Assembly (NCBI GenBank): GCA_949127655.1
Contig: CASBQB010000101.1
Coordinates: forward strand, 1-43,903
Direction: 5' to 3'
Source of the DNA: Chroococcales cyanobacterium PMM_0086
Lineage (GTDB): Bacteria; Cyanobacteriota; Cyanobacteriia; Cyanobacteriales; Microcystaceae
Length of the DNA: 43,903 bases
Of the stretch, positions 1 through 7,647 are shown in pieces; the first letter of the stretch is position 1, and each line of letters opens with the position of its first letter. A program made the position numbers and the translations under genes. Under the pieces are notes generated by a model that saw nothing but the letters and a program-made list of their open reading frames with translations, had not been told where the DNA came from and ran no database searches.

Positions 1-758
1 GGCTTTATCCAACTCTGATGAGTACCTACGGTGATCGTGGGAATGTGATCTGTTTACAAAGGCGCTGTCAATGGCGCAATATACCTGTTTCTATTTTGCC
101 ACTGGACGAGCAAGCTGATATATCTCTATTCTCTCAGGTTGATTTGATTGTTGGGGGTGGAGGGCAAGATCGTCAGCAAGAAATAGTCATGCGATCTCTC
201 AAAGGAGATAAAGCCAAAGCATTAAGAGAAATTTTAACAGACGGTGTTCCTGGTGTTTTTACCTGTGGTTCTCCTCAACTTTTGGGGCACTATTATGAAC
301 CTGCTGTTGGAAAACGTATAGAGGGACTAGGTCTTTTAGATTTAGTTAGTAAACATCCTGGTGAAGGTGCTAAAAGATGTATTGGTAATGTGGCCTTTGA
401 TATTACACCTAGTCCCCTTGCAGAAGAATTAAAGACTCTCTGGGGAGATATTCCTAGAGTCATAGGTTTTGAAAATCATGGAGGACGAACCTTTTTAGGG
501 AAAGTAGCAGCCCTTGGTCAGGTTATCAAAGGTTATGGCAATAATGGAGAGGATGGGACAGAAGGCGCTTTTTATCATAATGCTATTGCTACTTATGCAC
601 ATGGTCCCCTTTTGCCGAAAAATCCTTTTATTGCTGACTGGCTGATTCAAAGAGCATTGCAACGTCATTCTACTACTAAAGTTACTCTTTCTCCTCTAGA
701 TGATAGTTTAGCTAGGAAAGCTAGAGAAGCCCTTTTTAAGAGGTTAAATTTAATATAA
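1..758 (+). CDS. gatD: GatD-like lipid II isoglutaminyl synthase, glutaminase subunit (5' partial)
   Basis: Class I glutamine amidotransferase of the CobB/CobQ type. With the Mur-ligase-like partner MurT it amidates the D-Glu of lipid II using ammonia from glutamine, at the inner face of the plasma membrane. The frame is already open at base 3 and reads LYPTLMSTYGDRGN. The family signature begins before the first ATG (18), so that ATG is internal and the gene starts outside the window. Visible landmarks, numbered from that ATG: the nucleophile Cys83 in FTCGSPQLLGHYY, and the catalytic His in TYAHGPLLPKNP near the C-terminus. The remaining length matches the usual 240-260 residues, so only a short N-terminal piece is missing. 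MurT normally sits directly upstream and would be just outside. CobB/CobQ paralogues are the alternative, but the YGDRGN and HGPLLPKNP motifs favour GatD. Confidence 0.85.
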   Translation, partial: LYPTLMSTYGDRGNVICLQRRCQWRNIPVSILPLDEQADISLFSQVDLIVGGGGQDRQQEIVMRSLKGDKAKALREILTDGVPGVFTCGSPQLLGHYYEPAVGKRIEGLGLLDLVSKHPGEGAKRCIGNVAFDITPSPLAEELKTLWGDIPRVIGFENHGGRTFLGKVAALGQVIKGYGNNGEDGTEGAFYHNAIATYAHGPLLPKNPFIADWLIQRALQRHSTTKVTLSPLDDSLARKAREALFKRLNLI

Positions 759-999
759 CCAAATTCTTTCTCTATTAATTCTGTTTAAGAGAACTACAGA
801 TATTTATCCCCTCTCCCAGAAATGTTGAATCTAGTAATAAAACTTTACATTTAAGAATATAAAGTGCCTTTAAGTTGTTATTTTAGCTTAAAAAAGCTAA
901 GTTATAAAACCAGTGAACAAAACTCTTTTGTTCTTACCCTACGGGCGGCTATGCCCACGTCTAAATTGGGATCTTGTTGGTATTGAATTATTACACTCT
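759..999. other. Intergenic spacer with three consecutive hairpins between convergent genes
   Basis: This 241-base spacer separates gatD (plus) from the folate gene (minus). It carries three inverted repeats in a row: a 7-bp perfect stem TTAGCTT/AAGCTAA with a 4-base loop (883-900), an 8-bp perfect stem GAACAAAA/TTTTGTTC with a 3-base loop (915-933), and a 4-bp GC-rich stem GGGC/GCCC (943-956). None has a long T-run directly after it, so they are not textbook intrinsic terminators. Their position between converging genes still suits transcription termination or an interspersed repeat. No gene or RNA gene was recognised. Confidence 0.5.
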
Positions 1000-1554
1000 T
1001 CAGGTAAAAAGCAGCTGATTATTAGTACAAATTGCCTTTAAGGGCTGATCCCATTCTTGATAGGGTAATTGAGGCAGTAAAGCAAAGTCAAAGGTGATCC
1101 CAATAGTGGGGATAGAAGACCAGACAGGGACAGCCAAAAGACGATCATAGAACCCCCCACCATAGCCTAAACGATAGCCCTGATAGTCACAAGCCACGGA
1201 CGGTACTAAAATCAAATCAACCAGACTAGAGGTCAAAATAGGAGCATTTGGAGAGGGTTCTAGAAGTCCATAGCGTCCTATTTCTAGTTTTTCTCCAGGT
1301 TTCCATAAGTGCCATTCTAGAGACTTTCCAACACAGCGAGGGAACCCCCATTGATAGTCTAGGGAAAAAAGAGAAGAAAGATCAGGCTCAAAACGGGTAG
1401 AGAAGTAGGCTAGGATAGTTTTAGACTTCTGCATCAAAGAAGAAGTGGCTAAAATACTACATATCTGGTTACTTTTCTCCTGCCATACTCTAGGTTCAAG
1501 TGATTCTCTCTGCTGTAGTAATTTAAGACGTAATTCAACTTTTCCTAGAGACAT
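1000..1554 (-). CDS. 5-formyltetrahydrofolate cyclo-ligase
   Basis: Catalyses the ATP-dependent conversion of 5-formyl-THF to 5,10-methenyl-THF, rescuing a storage or inhibitory folate for one-carbon metabolism. The 184-residue length is normal for the family. Diagnostic segments are the C-terminal LGYGGGFYDRLL (nucleotide and substrate loop) with the preceding VDLILVPSVACDYQGYRLG, and an N-terminal basic helix typical of the family (LRLKLLQQRESL). Its ATG at 1554 shares one base with the gcvT stop (TAATG), so the two are translationally coupled. The coupling makes functional sense because both enzymes act on THF one-carbon units and serine hydroxymethyltransferase makes 5-formyl-THF as a by-product. 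It is the last gene of the petP-to-folate minus-strand run. Confidence 0.93.
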   Translation of the reverse strand: MSLGKVELRLKLLQQRESLEPRVWQEKSNQICSILATSSLMQKSKTILAYFSTRFEPDLSSLFSLDYQWGFPRCVGKSLEWHLWKPGEKLEIGRYGLLEPSPNAPILTSSLVDLILVPSVACDYQGYRLGYGGGFYDRLLAVPVWSSIPTIGITFDFALLPQLPYQEWDQPLKAICTNNQLLFT

Positions 1555-2651
1555 TAAGAAAGACGAGAAGCAGAACGATAGAAAGGCTTTTTAACCACAG
1601 TAGCAGGTTGTGCCTTGCCCCTAATTTCTACAGATAGAGACTGTCCTAGAGTAGAGAGGTTGGTTGGAACATAAGCTAAAGCAATAGGTTTAGAAAGAGT
1701 CAGAGAATAGGTTCCACTGGTTATTTCACCGACTTTTTCACCTTCTGAATATACATCATAACCATGACGGGCAATATTGCGATCAGTCATCTCGAGTCCA
1801 ACCAGACGACGAGAGAGACCGTCTGATTTTTGTGCTTCTAAAACAGATCTCCCTATAAAATCTCCTTTACTCTCAAGATGAACCAACCAACCTAAACCCG
1901 CTTCTAAAGGGGTGGTAGACTCATCAAGATCCTGTCCATATAAACACATAGCAGCTTCTAAGCGCAGGGTGTCTCTCGCACCAAGTCCACAAGGAGTGAC
2001 CCCATTTGCTGTCAGTTCTCTCCAGAGATATTCTCCTACTTCAGGTGTCACCATGATTTCAAAGCCATCCTCTCCTGTATAGCCTGTGCGCGCGATAAAG
2101 GCGGGTGTTCCCTTAATCTGTGTAGACATATGTCCAAAGGCTTTTAACTTATCTATAGACTCTTCTAGGTAAGGCTGTAAGAGTTCTAGAGACTTAGGTC
2201 CTTGCAATGCTAAAAGGACTCTCTCTGAGGATAGATCCTCAAACTCAACCCCATTTAGATGAGTGAGTAACCACTGCTTATCTTTGGAGAGGGTAGCTGC
2301 ATTGACAATGAGGGTAACCTGTTCTGTCCCTTGATAATAGACGATTAAATCATCAATGATCCCTGCTTGTTCATTGAGAAAAACTGTATATTGAGCTTCG
2401 CCTAACTGTAAGCGAGATAAGTCAGAGGGGACTAGTTTTTGTAGTTGTTCAATAACTCCCTTGGACTTGAGAACAAACTTTCCCATATGAGAGATATCGA
2501 ATATTCCGGCAGTCTCACGGACAGCTTGATGTTCTTGCTTAATACTACTAAATTGTATGGGCATTTCCCAACCTGAAAAGGGCACAAAACGTACCCCGGC
2601 TAGGGACGACAGAAAGCTATAAAGGGGTGTATGCAACAATTGGGATATCAT
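1554..2651 (-). CDS. gcvT: Glycine cleavage system T protein (aminomethyltransferase)
   Basis: T protein of the glycine cleavage complex. It transfers the methylene carbon of the H-protein-bound aminomethyl group to THF, releasing ammonia. In cyanobacteria this serves photorespiratory glycine removal. The 365-residue length is typical. Visible motifs are the N-terminal RFVPFSGWEMPIQF, then ETAGIFDISHMGKF, the RTGYTGEDGFEI stretch in the middle, and GLGARDTLRLEAAMCLYG, all hallmark folate-binding-core segments. The start at 2651 lies two bases after the chlG stop. It overlaps the 5-formyl-THF cyclo-ligase by one base. The gene is not clustered with gcvH or gcvP, as is common in cyanobacteria. 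Confidence 0.96.
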   Translation of the reverse strand: MISQLLHTPLYSFLSSLAGVRFVPFSGWEMPIQFSSIKQEHQAVRETAGIFDISHMGKFVLKSKGVIEQLQKLVPSDLSRLQLGEAQYTVFLNEQAGIIDDLIVYYQGTEQVTLIVNAATLSKDKQWLLTHLNGVEFEDLSSERVLLALQGPKSLELLQPYLEESIDKLKAFGHMSTQIKGTPAFIARTGYTGEDGFEIMVTPEVGEYLWRELTANGVTPCGLGARDTLRLEAAMCLYGQDLDESTTPLEAGLGWLVHLESKGDFIGRSVLEAQKSDGLSRRLVGLEMTDRNIARHGYDVYSEGEKVGEITSGTYSLTLSKPIALAYVPTNLSTLGQSLSVEIRGKAQPATVVKKPFYRSASRLS

Positions 2652-2653
2652 GT

Positions 2654-3634
2654 TTATATTCCTGCGTGTCCTAAAGCTAACCCTGCTACCAACATCCCCA
2701 AAACTAGGAAAGGTTGAGCACTAGCTTGGTACTTGACATCATTTTTCAGTGGATCGCGGAGAAAATACATATCTTGGAAGGTAATTTGAGGGATAATCAA
2801 CAGAAGCACGATAGTAGCATAGAGATTTTGGCCAATACTAATCAAATAGAGACCTATTCCAGCTTGAAATAAATCTATCATTACTACACAGATCCAAGCT
2901 GCTGTTTGAATACCAAACATTACAGGTAGGGATTTTAAGCCTAATTGACTATCGCCTTCTACACTTTTAAAGTCATTAACTACAGCAATACCTAGACCCG
3001 CTAAACTGTAAAATAGAGTTAGAGTAACGATAGTCCAGTTTAACTCGCCAAAGAGCGCATGACCCGCCCACCAAGGCAAAGCTATATAACTTGCTCCTAG
3101 TGCATAGTTACCTAACCAACCATTTTGTTTTAACTTCAGTGGTGGTGCAGAATAGATATAGGCGATGAAAGTACCACCTAAAGTCAGATAAAGCATGATA
3201 GGGGTTTCATGTGCAGACCAAAGATCCAATAAGTAGGCTATTCCTAGTCCACCTAGCAGAAGTAAGATAATCTGTGTGATTACCTGTTTAGTGGAGATAG
3301 CACCAGAAGGAATAGGACGATATGGCTCATTGATCGCGTCTATTTCCCTATCGTAATAGTCATTGAGGGTTTGTGTGTAACCTGTCATTAAAGGGCCTGA
3401 TAAAAGCATACAGGTGAGGGCTTTTAATAGGTCTTCTAATGACCAAATATAGCCGCCTGAAGAAGCTGCGCCACAGACTACTCCCCATATTAAGGGTATC
3501 CAGGTAATGGGCTTCATCAATTGTAGGCGAATCTTCCAAATGGAAGTCTCCCCAGAAGATGCCCCTTTCATTCCCAGTAGCTGTCTAGTTTTGGCGCTAT
3601 TATCACTCTCAGTAGGAGTAGGAGAATTAGACAT
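2654..3634 (-). CDS. chlG: Chlorophyll synthase (chlorophyllide geranylgeranyl/phytyl transferase)
   Basis: UbiA-superfamily prenyltransferase that esterifies chlorophyllide a with phytyl or geranylgeranyl diphosphate, the last step of chlorophyll synthesis, in the plasma/thylakoid membrane. The 326-residue protein has about eight or nine hydrophobic helices. Both Asp-rich Mg-diphosphate motifs are present: NDYYDREID at residues 91-99 and NDFKSVEGD at 220-228. The stretch INEPYRPIPSGAI after the first motif is characteristic of ChlG rather than of other UbiA enzymes. It follows the ArsA-like gene by two bases (TAA-CT-ATG) and precedes gcvT by two bases, so it sits in the middle of a compact operon. 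This gene is strong evidence for a cyanobacterium. Confidence 0.97.
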   Translation of the reverse strand: MSNSPTPTESDNSAKTRQLLGMKGASSGETSIWKIRLQLMKPITWIPLIWGVVCGAASSGGYIWSLEDLLKALTCMLLSGPLMTGYTQTLNDYYDREIDAINEPYRPIPSGAISTKQVITQIILLLLGGLGIAYLLDLWSAHETPIMLYLTLGGTFIAYIYSAPPLKLKQNGWLGNYALGASYIALPWWAGHALFGELNWTIVTLTLFYSLAGLGIAVVNDFKSVEGDSQLGLKSLPVMFGIQTAAWICVVMIDLFQAGIGLYLISIGQNLYATIVLLLIIPQITFQDMYFLRDPLKNDVKYQASAQPFLVLGMLVAGLALGHAGI

Positions 3635-3636
3635 AG

Positions 3637-4722
3637 TTACAAAGAAATAATTAAATAACCTTCTTGAAATTTCGCCCCTGTCACCGATCTTCCCTTTAGT
3701 GTAGAACTAAGAGGGATATTCCGGCGCTGATCTCCTGCTTCTAACGTTACTATGTCTCCCTGTTGAGTAAGTTTTACTTGTTTTTTCTCAAAACATGGTA
3801 AAAATACTTTAATTAGACGGTTAGATTCATCTATTTCTAGCGGTTTGGGCGCCTTGCTAGTCTGACGCAGATCAGGAAGAACATCTACTAATTTTGACCA
3901 GTCTCTGCCTTGAGGAACTGTTGTAACAGTAAGAGGTGTAAATTGAGATGCTATCTGATCTTGTTCACCTTCATGGCTCATAAATACTCCCCCTACGGTC
4001 ACCCCTGCTAGTTGAGCACTTCCCCAAAGATATTTAGCTGTCTTGACCGCTACAGGATCAGCTGTTGTACTTAGATAAGCTGCAACCCTTTGCGGATCAC
4101 TTACTGCTATACGTCCCGCTTCTAAGAATTCATTAGCTGTAGAATTCTCCAAGATGTTTTCCCAGTTCCAGTTACTACTAAAAATACTTCCTAAAAGAGG
4201 TTGAATCATTGGTAAGAATATTCTACCTAAGTCTGACTCAGTGATCACCGAGCGGAAACGACGTACATAACCAATGAGCATTTCTGGCATTGCTAAGAGC
4301 CTAAGCGTTCTTAAATCACCTGTACCATGATAGATGATTACATCATATTCTCCTGTCTTATCGTACTCTCGTAAGGCATTCAGAATTAATGCTCCATCCA
4401 TCCCCGGTAAGATCGGTAGTTCTTGTCCATAGATACCTTGTAGAACAGGTGACTGCAAGTATTTCTTTTCTAGCGTTTTTAGCTCTTCCCAATTCTTTTC
4501 TAAAAGAACTGTTGTGCTTAACTGAACTAAAGAAAGATTGGTCTCTATTTGGCTTGGGGTAAAGGCAGGAGTGCTCCCTAAGCTATCCAAGAAGGCTAGG
4601 TTATTGGCTTCTGTTGCTAGAAGAACCTTTGAGCCTATTTGAGCTAGTCGTTGAGCACTTGCTATAGCCAAAGTTGCGCGCTCACTCTGGCCTTCACCCA
4701 AAAATGTGAGAATAAGGGACAT
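3637..4722 (-). CDS. ArsA/Get3-fold protein with degenerate P-loop and C-terminal HSP20-like domain
   Basis: Overall it follows the cyanobacterial ArsA/Get3-like ATPase pattern. The N-terminus is a P-loop NTPase fold (MSLILTFLGEGQSERATLAIA). A switch-like segment VIIYHGTGDLRTLRLLAMPE follows near residues 125-150. The C-terminal 75 residues resemble the ArsA HSP20/alpha-crystallin-like domain (LIKVFLPCFEKK, then a final GAKFQEGYLIISL). What is odd is the Walker A loop: relatives carry GKGG.G(R/K)(T/S)T, while this protein reads GEGQSERAT at residues 9-17 and has lost the phosphate-binding lysines and glycines. Nucleotide hydrolysis is therefore doubtful. It is tightly linked to chlG (two bases apart), suggesting a role near membrane-protein or pigment insertion. 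That role is inference from position only. Confidence 0.78.
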   Translation of the reverse strand: MSLILTFLGEGQSERATLAIASAQRLAQIGSKVLLATEANNLAFLDSLGSTPAFTPSQIETNLSLVQLSTTVLLEKNWEELKTLEKKYLQSPVLQGIYGQELPILPGMDGALILNALREYDKTGEYDVIIYHGTGDLRTLRLLAMPEMLIGYVRRFRSVITESDLGRIFLPMIQPLLGSIFSSNWNWENILENSTANEFLEAGRIAVSDPQRVAAYLSTTADPVAVKTAKYLWGSAQLAGVTVGGVFMSHEGEQDQIASQFTPLTVTTVPQGRDWSKLVDVLPDLRQTSKAPKPLEIDESNRLIKVFLPCFEKKQVKLTQQGDIVTLEAGDQRRNIPLSSTLKGRSVTGAKFQEGYLIISL

Positions 4723-4754
4723 AGTTTTCCTAAAGTGTGATTAGACCTCTTAGA

Positions 4755-4949
4755 CTATTCTAAAGGTCTCAGTTCGTCTTCAAAAAACCAAGTAGAGCTT
4801 TTGTCTGGGAACTCGACAACTGCACCTACACCGCTACCATCAGTCATTTTAAATGTCTTGATTACCCCAACTCTGCCTAGTTTATCGATAATCTCACCAG
4901 ATACACGGTCTCTGAGACGACAGACTTTAACCTTTTGTCCGATTTCCAT
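4755..4949 (-). CDS. petP: Cytochrome b6f complex subunit PetP (DUF2862)
   Basis: Small 64-residue protein matching cyanobacterial PetP, a peripheral cytoplasmic-side subunit of the cytochrome b6f complex that influences electron flow between the photosystems. Family features are the N-terminal GQKVKVCRLRDRVSGEII, the LGRVGVIKTFKMTDGSG core of an SH3-like fold, and the ending SSTWFFEDELRPLE. There are no membrane segments, as expected. It lies 32 bases upstream of the ArsA-like gene on the same strand and probably heads that operon. It is divergent from rpoZ across about 108 bases. Confidence 0.9.
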   Translation of the reverse strand: MEIGQKVKVCRLRDRVSGEIIDKLGRVGVIKTFKMTDGSGVGAVVEFPDKSSTWFFEDELRPLE

Positions 4950-5021
4950 TCGTAATTGAGTAAAAATAATGTAAATAAACCAACAATAAGTTTAGCCCAA
5001 TCAGGTACTCTCAGGATAGTT

Positions 5022-5027
5022 TATAAT
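5022..5027 (+). promoter_or_regulatory. Candidate -10 box of the rpoZ promoter
   Basis: A perfect TATAAT lies in the 108-base divergent petP/rpoZ spacer, about 30 bases before the rpoZ ATG. No convincing -35 hexamer stands 16-18 bases upstream, which is common for cyanobacterial promoters. The call rests on this hexamer and its position only. Confidence 0.45.
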
Positions 5028-5057
5028 TGGGATACCCCTGAATAACCTAGGAACCTC

Positions 5058-5282
5058 ATGCAAAAAAAAGCCAACTTTGATTCAGCCCAAATAATGTACC
5101 GTTCACAGGAACTATTGAAGGCTGCTTCCAACCGCTACAAAATAACTGTACAGGTTGCTAACCGAGCTAAACGCCGTCGTTATGAAGGGTACTTTGAAGA
5201 TAACTACTATATGAAACCACCTATTCTGGCAATAATTGAGATGTCAGACGAATTAACCCAACCTGAGATAATCGGGGAATAG
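5058..5282 (+). CDS. rpoZ: RNA polymerase omega subunit (cyanobacterial type)
   Basis: 74-residue cyanobacterial omega subunit, which helps assemble the RNA polymerase core by clamping the beta-prime subunit. Recognisable segments are [20 protein letters not shown] and [15 protein letters not shown], followed by the strongly conserved ending [16 protein letters not shown]. Length and motif order fit the cyanobacterial family, which differs from the longer proteobacterial omega. It starts a plus-strand group with two small cyanobacterial genes behind it, 13 bases from the next ATG. Confidence 0.95.
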   Translation: MQKKANFDSAQIMYRSQELLKAASNRYKITVQVANRAKRRRYEGYFEDNYYMKPPILAIIEMSDELTQPEIIGE

Positions 5283-5295
5283 CTAAATTTTAAGT

Positions 5296-5841
5296 ATGCA
5301 ACGAAAATCGCTCTTTTACGCCTGGCTAGCCTGTTTAACCTGTTTAATACTTGTTTGGGTACCTTCAAGCTTAGCTCAAAGAACTTCGTTGCGTCCTGAA
5401 GCAGTCGCTGCTGATGTCTATCAAAGTTTAACTTATCTACCTAAAAGTAACGATTTTAAACGTTCAGACACAGGCGAAGTCAACAGCGAAAGTACTTTGG
5501 TCAGTCGCTTTATTCGCTACCATCAAGATATCAAAAAGCGTGCAACTGAATTCCGCCTAGACTGGCAATTAACTATGGCTGACTATCTAGGTTACAACGA
5601 ACCAGTCAAGCCTGATCGTTACCCAGGTTATTCGACTCTACAAATTAACCCGATAGAAGCAGATCTTAAAGACATCCGCAGTCTCAACCGCGTTCAAAGA
5701 CAAGCTTTCATCGATCTAATTGCGGATTTATATAAAGTACCTGAACAGCAGAAACCTGCTACCCCCTCGGTTAACCCTTCTGTATCACCTTCTAAACCAA
5801 CCCTCTCTCAGCCTGGAGATGCACGTCTTTTACTTCCATGA
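5296..5841 (+). CDS. Conserved cyanobacterial secreted protein of unknown function
   Basis: 181 residues with a clear Sec signal peptide: basic start MQRKS, hydrophobic stretch at residues 8-24, and a likely SLAQ-R cleavage site near residue 28. The mature part is hydrophilic and predicted alpha-helical (LVSRFIRYHQDIKKRATEFRL, TMADYLGYNEPVKPDRYPGY), and ends in a Pro/Ser-rich tail (residues 152-175). No enzymatic motif was seen. The gene follows rpoZ closely and its TGA overlaps the next gene's ATG (ATGA at 5838-5841), so the three look co-transcribed. I regard it as a conserved cyanobacterial hypothetical, exported to the periplasm or thylakoid lumen. No function is proposed. Confidence 0.75.
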   Translation: MQRKSLFYAWLACLTCLILVWVPSSLAQRTSLRPEAVAADVYQSLTYLPKSNDFKRSDTGEVNSESTLVSRFIRYHQDIKKRATEFRLDWQLTMADYLGYNEPVKPDRYPGYSTLQINPIEADLKDIRSLNRVQRQAFIDLIADLYKVPEQQKPATPSVNPSVSPSKPTLSQPGDARLLLP

Positions 5842-6215
5842 GTCAAGGTTTTCAGAAAGAGGGTAAAGGTTGGCGTTTGGGTTGGAACCCCGCAGCCAAC
5901 CCATATAAAGCACTCTTAGGTGGTGAAGGTTGGGCTTTAGAATTGACTGAACCTGAGTTTCAAGATTTTTGTAGACTGAGTTTACAACTTGCTGAAACGC
6001 TCAAGTCTATGCAGAGTGAATTAATGGATCAAGAAAAGATTAATTGTGAAGTAGAAAGTAACCTGCTTTGGCTAGAAGTAGAAGGATATCCAGACTCTTA
6101 CTCTCTAAGATTATTGCTCAATCAAGGTCGTCGTTGTGAGGGAAATTGGACAGAGGGTGCGGTTCCAGGTTTAATAGAAGCTCTATCTTACTTTGAGATG
6201 AGTAAGTTTGATTAA
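5838..6215 (+). CDS. DUF1818 family protein
   Basis: 125-residue soluble protein that I recognise as the cyanobacteria/plastid DUF1818 family. Features are the N-terminal GKGWRLGWNPAANPYKALLGGEGWALELT, read as two adjacent segments, then a helix EFQDFCRLSLQLAETL, and the C-terminal QGRRCEGNWTEGAVPGLIEAL. There is no signal peptide or membrane segment. Translation is probably coupled to the preceding secreted protein through the 4-base ATGA overlap. The family's biochemical role is not known to me. Confidence 0.82.
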   Translation: MSQGFQKEGKGWRLGWNPAANPYKALLGGEGWALELTEPEFQDFCRLSLQLAETLKSMQSELMDQEKINCEVESNLLWLEVEGYPDSYSLRLLLNQGRRCEGNWTEGAVPGLIEALSYFEMSKFD

Positions 6216-6313
6216 TTATAAAAAACCCCTTAAAGAGAATTATCAGGCTTTAATCCGTGATATACTATTGCTGGTTGGTTGAACTCTTTACGGCGGCTTT
6301 ATACCTTTGTCTG

Positions 6314-6341
6314 TTGACAGTTGGCAGGTTTGATGTATTTC
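6314..6341 (+). promoter_or_regulatory. Weak candidate promoter upstream of the dCMP deaminase
   Basis: A consensus TTGACA (6314-6319) is followed after 16 bases by TATTTC (6336-6341), 24 bases before the deaminase ATG, in a 154-base gap after DUF1818. The -35 is perfect but the -10 is poor, so this is only a candidate. Confidence 0.25.
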
Positions 6342-6369
6342 AAATAGTGAGCAGGATAGCACCGAAAAA

Positions 6370-6921
6370 ATGACCTACAGCCAAGAAGAACGCCCCACCT
6401 GGGATGAGTACTTTCTAATGATGGCTAAATTAGCCTCTACACGTTCTACTTGTTTAGCTTTTCCAGTCGGATCTGTGATTGTCAAAGATCGCCAAGTACT
6501 AGCTACAGGTTACAATGGCTCTCCTTCGGGTTCAGTACATTGTACTACTCAGGGATTTTGTTATCCTGGTTTGAGTGCTTGTGATGCTTCGACTTCTTTG
6601 CCTTCGCGTTCGGTTCATGCTGAAGCTAATGCAATTGCACAGGCTGCTAAACATGGTATATCCACACAATCAGCTAGTATTTATGTAACATTAGAACCCT
6701 GTTTATCTTGTTTAAAATTAATCATCTCTGCAGGTATTCAAGAGGTGTTCTATGAGACTCCTTTCAATACTGGAGAGAAAGCAGTCGTAAGAGATTTGTT
6801 TTTAAATGAAGGACTAGTTAAGATTAAACAGATTTCCCTTGGGGAAGTAACTGCTAAAAGGGCTACCCTATTCTTACTTAATCCGGTATCTGTTCGTTCT
6901 GAAAATTCTCTACAGCCTTGA
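6370..6921 (+). CDS. dCMP deaminase-family cytidine deaminase
   Basis: Zinc-dependent deaminase of the CMP/dCMP deaminase family, expected to convert dCMP to dUMP to supply thymidylate synthesis. The catalytic signature is complete: HAE at residues 83-85 (zinc ligand His and proton-shuttling Glu), and PCLSC at 110-114 giving the two Cys ligands. A Cys/His-rich insert (HCTTQGFCYPGLSAC, residues 57-71) resembles the extra segment of dCMP deaminases, which separates it from tRNA- or riboflavin-type deaminases. At 183 residues the length is normal. Its TGA overlaps the TTG start of trmB. Confidence 0.88.
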   Translation: MTYSQEERPTWDEYFLMMAKLASTRSTCLAFPVGSVIVKDRQVLATGYNGSPSGSVHCTTQGFCYPGLSACDASTSLPSRSVHAEANAIAQAAKHGISTQSASIYVTLEPCLSCLKLIISAGIQEVFYETPFNTGEKAVVRDLFLNEGLVKIKQISLGEVTAKRATLFLLNPVSVRSENSLQP

Positions 6922-7550
6922 AGAAACCCCGCGTCCGTCAACACGTAAATCCTCTAAGTATTAAACATCTCACTCCGATTACAATACCTAACTGGAGTGA
7001 CATCTATACAAATCTAACACAACCTTTACATTTAGATTTAGGCTGTGCTAGAGGTCGATTTATCCTGAAAATGGCTCAACTATATCCAGAGAGCAACTTT
7101 TTAGGAGTGGAAATTAGAGATATTTTAGTCATAGAAGCTATACAAGCTAGAGATAACCTAGAATTGACTAATTTACATTATCTATCCGGTAACATCAATT
7201 ATGCTCCCGAATCTCTACTTTCCTCCTTACCAACAGGAATCTTAAAGTGGATAACAGTGCAATTTCCTGATCCTTGGTTCAAGCATAAACATCTTAAAAG
7301 AAGGATGCTACAACCTAAATTAGTCGAGACTTTGGTTAAATACCTAATCCCTGGAGGTATCTTTTTTATTCAATCAGATATCCAGGAAGTAGCAGTAGAG
7401 ATGCGGCGTTATTTACAGCAACATCCAGCTTTAAATTTAACTAGTGATGACTGGTTAGAAACTAACCCCTTTCCTAGTCCTACAGAGAGAGAATGCGGTG
7501 TTCTAAACCAAGGAGAACCTGTCTATAGGGCTATGTTTGAAAAGTTATAG
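6918..7550 (+). CDS. trmB: tRNA (guanine-N7-)-methyltransferase TrmB
   Basis: SAM-dependent enzyme forming m7G at position 46 of tRNA. The 210 residues hold the SAM-binding motif HLDLGCARGRF (38-48) and the family-specific FPDPWFKHKHLKRRML around 115-130, ending with the conserved substrate-binding threonine region SPTERECG. The start is TTG at 6918, overlapping the preceding deaminase stop (TTGA), which implies translational coupling. The first methionine inside the frame would remove part of the conserved core, so the TTG start is preferred. The neighbouring deaminase has no direct functional link. Confidence 0.92.
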   Translation: MKKPRVRQHVNPLSIKHLTPITIPNWSDIYTNLTQPLHLDLGCARGRFILKMAQLYPESNFLGVEIRDILVIEAIQARDNLELTNLHYLSGNINYAPESLLSSLPTGILKWITVQFPDPWFKHKHLKRRMLQPKLVETLVKYLIPGGIFFIQSDIQEVAVEMRRYLQQHPALNLTSDDWLETNPFPSPTERECGVLNQGEPVYRAMFEKL

Positions 7551-7647
7551 CAGGAGGTCAAACCCTTGCTTAATAATAATTTGAGGATTTTAAAGAGAGG
7601 ACTAACCTTTACTTTTACTGCTATAAATAACAGTTAACCTCTAGATG

